Assembly: GCA_024403005.1 (NCBI GenBank)
Contig: JAKSSQ010000117.1
Coordinates: forward strand, 1 to 5,781
From: Clostridia bacterium
GTDB lineage: Bacteria > Bacillota > Clostridia > Peptostreptococcales > Anaerovoracaceae
DNA length: 5,781 nucleotides
Direction: 5' to 3'
A program made the position numbers and the translations under genes. Shown one piece after another: positions 4,754 to 5,781 of the stretch (its first letter is position 1; each line of letters opens with the position of its first letter). A model generated the notes under the pieces. The model had not been told where the DNA came from. It searched no databases and was given only the letters and a program-made list of their open reading frames with translations.

Positions 4754-5781
4754 ATGAAATTAGGTATCGTAGGACTGCCCAACGTAGGCAAGAGCACACT
4801 TTTTAATGCGATTACAAAGGCCGGCGCAGAAGCTGCAAACTATCCGTTCTGCACCATCGAACCCAACGTTGGCGTAGTAACCGTGCCCGACGAAAGAATC
4901 ACAAAGCTGCACGAACTGTACAACTCCAGAAAGACCATCTATGCGACCATCGAATTCGTAGACATCGCAGGCCTTGTAAGGGGTGCAAGCAAGGGCGAAG
5001 GCCTGGGCAACCAGTTCCTGGGCAATATCCGCGAAGTAGACGCAATCGTACACGTAGTCCGCTGCTTCGAAGACGACAATATCGTACACGTAGACGGCAA
5101 GATCGACCCGGCTTCCGACATCGAAACCATCGATACAGAGCTCATCCTTTCCGACATGGAAATCCTGGAACGCCGCATTGCCAAGACTAAGAGCGGCATG
5201 AAGGGCGGCGACAAGAGCAAGATGGGTGAACTCAATGCAATGGAAGCTGTAATGGCAGTTCTCGCAGACGGAAAGAACGCGCGCACCATGGAATTCGAAG
5301 ACGACGAAACAGAAAGCTTCGTAAAGAGCCTGGGCCTCCTTTCCTATAAGCCCATTATTTACGTTGCAAACGTATCCGAAGACGACGTTGCAGACCCCTC
5401 TTCCAACGAATTTGTAAGCACAGTAAAGAAAATTGCAGACGCAGAAGGCTCCGAAGTAGTTGTAATCTGCGCAGGAATCGAATCCGAAATTGCAGAGCTG
5501 GAAGACGAAGAAAAGAAGATGTTCCTGGAAGATCTGGGCATCGAAGAAAGCGGTCTGGACAAGCTTGTAAAGGCTTCTTACGCGCTGCTCGACCTTATTT
5601 CCTTCCTTACTGCAGGCGAAGACGAATGCAGAGCATGGACTATTAAGAAGGGCACAAAGGCTCCCCAGGCTGCAGGAAAGATCCACACAGACTTCGAAAA
5701 GGGCTTTATCCGCTCCGAAACCATTACTTACGAAAAGCTTATGGAAGTTAACGGAAGCATGGCAGCTGCAAGAGAAAAGGG
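4754..5781 (+). CDS. ychF: Obg-like redox-regulated ATPase YchF, 3'-truncated by the window
   Basis: YchF is a conserved TRAFAC-class P-loop NTPase that prefers ATP to GTP, binds ribosomes and has been linked to translation quality and oxidative stress responses. Visible are 342 residues starting MKLGIVG; family members have about 363-366, so only the last part of the TGS domain is missing. Landmarks: P-loop GLPNVGKS (7-14), switch region PFCTIEPNVG (31-40), G3 motif DIAGLVRGASKGEGLGNQF (70-88) with Leu74 where classical GTPases have the catalytic Gln, the NVSE motif (206-209) replacing the GTPase NKxD and giving ATP preference, CAGIESEIAEL (239-249) as the G5 region, a helical insertion around 120-190, and the start of the TGS domain (LTAGEDECRAW, 285-295; KAPQAAGKIHTDFEKGFI, 302-319). 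It has its own strong promoter and is transcribed divergently from the GGDEF gene. No frameshift or missing core residue is seen. Confidence 0.97.
   Translation, partial: MKLGIVGLPNVGKSTLFNAITKAGAEAANYPFCTIEPNVGVVTVPDERITKLHELYNSRKTIYATIEFVDIAGLVRGASKGEGLGNQFLGNIREVDAIVHVVRCFEDDNIVHVDGKIDPASDIETIDTELILSDMEILERRIAKTKSGMKGGDKSKMGELNAMEAVMAVLADGKNARTMEFEDDETESFVKSLGLLSYKPIIYVANVSEDDVADPSSNEFVSTVKKIADAEGSEVVVICAGIESEIAELEDEEKKMFLEDLGIEESGLDKLVKASYALLDLISFLTAGEDECRAWTIKKGTKAPQAAGKIHTDFEKGFIRSETITYEKLMEVNGSMAAAREK

Noticed and set aside
4760..5686. A 308-codon open frame on the minus strand opposite ychF
   Set aside because: It is also in register with the sense codons, and is closed by the complement of the TTA codon at 4760-4762 in ychF. 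The ychF reading is unambiguous, so this is a codon-bias shadow.
1..5781. Mobile element, CRISPR array, phage genes or toxin-antitoxin pair
   Set aside because: No transposase, integrase, direct-repeat array or small paired genes are visible; the genes are conserved chromosomal types with ordinary spacing.

Overview
The window looks like chromosomal DNA of an anaerobic Gram-positive bacterium of the class Clostridia. The grounds are a lipoprotein gene directly after lgt, strong AGGAGG-type ribosome sites, a near-consensus SigA promoter, a seven-membrane-segment GGDEF protein with a C-terminal PAS-like domain (an arrangement I associate with Clostridia), and mid-range GC. The genus cannot be named from the sequence alone.

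Layout. (1) Positions 1-2967, plus strand: an apparent operon with a 5'-truncated class A beta-lactamase-fold serine hydrolase, then lgt (prolipoprotein diacylglyceryl transferase) starting on the last base of the hydrolase stop codon, then 21 bases later a lipoprotein with a C-terminal parallel beta-helix. (2) Positions 2968-3032: a short convergent gap with a perfect 13-bp hairpin flanked by A and T runs, which reads as a bidirectional terminator. (3) Positions 3033-4574, minus strand: a membrane diguanylate cyclase. (4) Positions 4575-4753: a divergent regulatory region with one promoter facing each way, a palindrome over each -10 box, and a perfect 10-bp inverted repeat between the promoters. 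(5) Positions 4754 to the end, plus strand: ychF (Obg-like ATPase), cut off by the window about 20 codons before its usual end.

The first three genes share a cell-envelope theme: Lgt attaches lipid to the cysteine of lipoproteins, and the next gene encodes such a lipoprotein. The GGDEF gene points to cyclic-di-GMP signalling. ychF is a conserved ribosome-associated housekeeping gene. Nothing here is clearly mobile: no transposase, integrase, CRISPR array, tRNA or rRNA is visible. The points most worth a second look are the regular cysteine columns in the beta-helix lipoprotein, the inverted repeat between the divergent promoters, the matching palindromes over the two -10 boxes, and the missing inhibitory site in the GGDEF protein. 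I see no convincing new multi-gene system.
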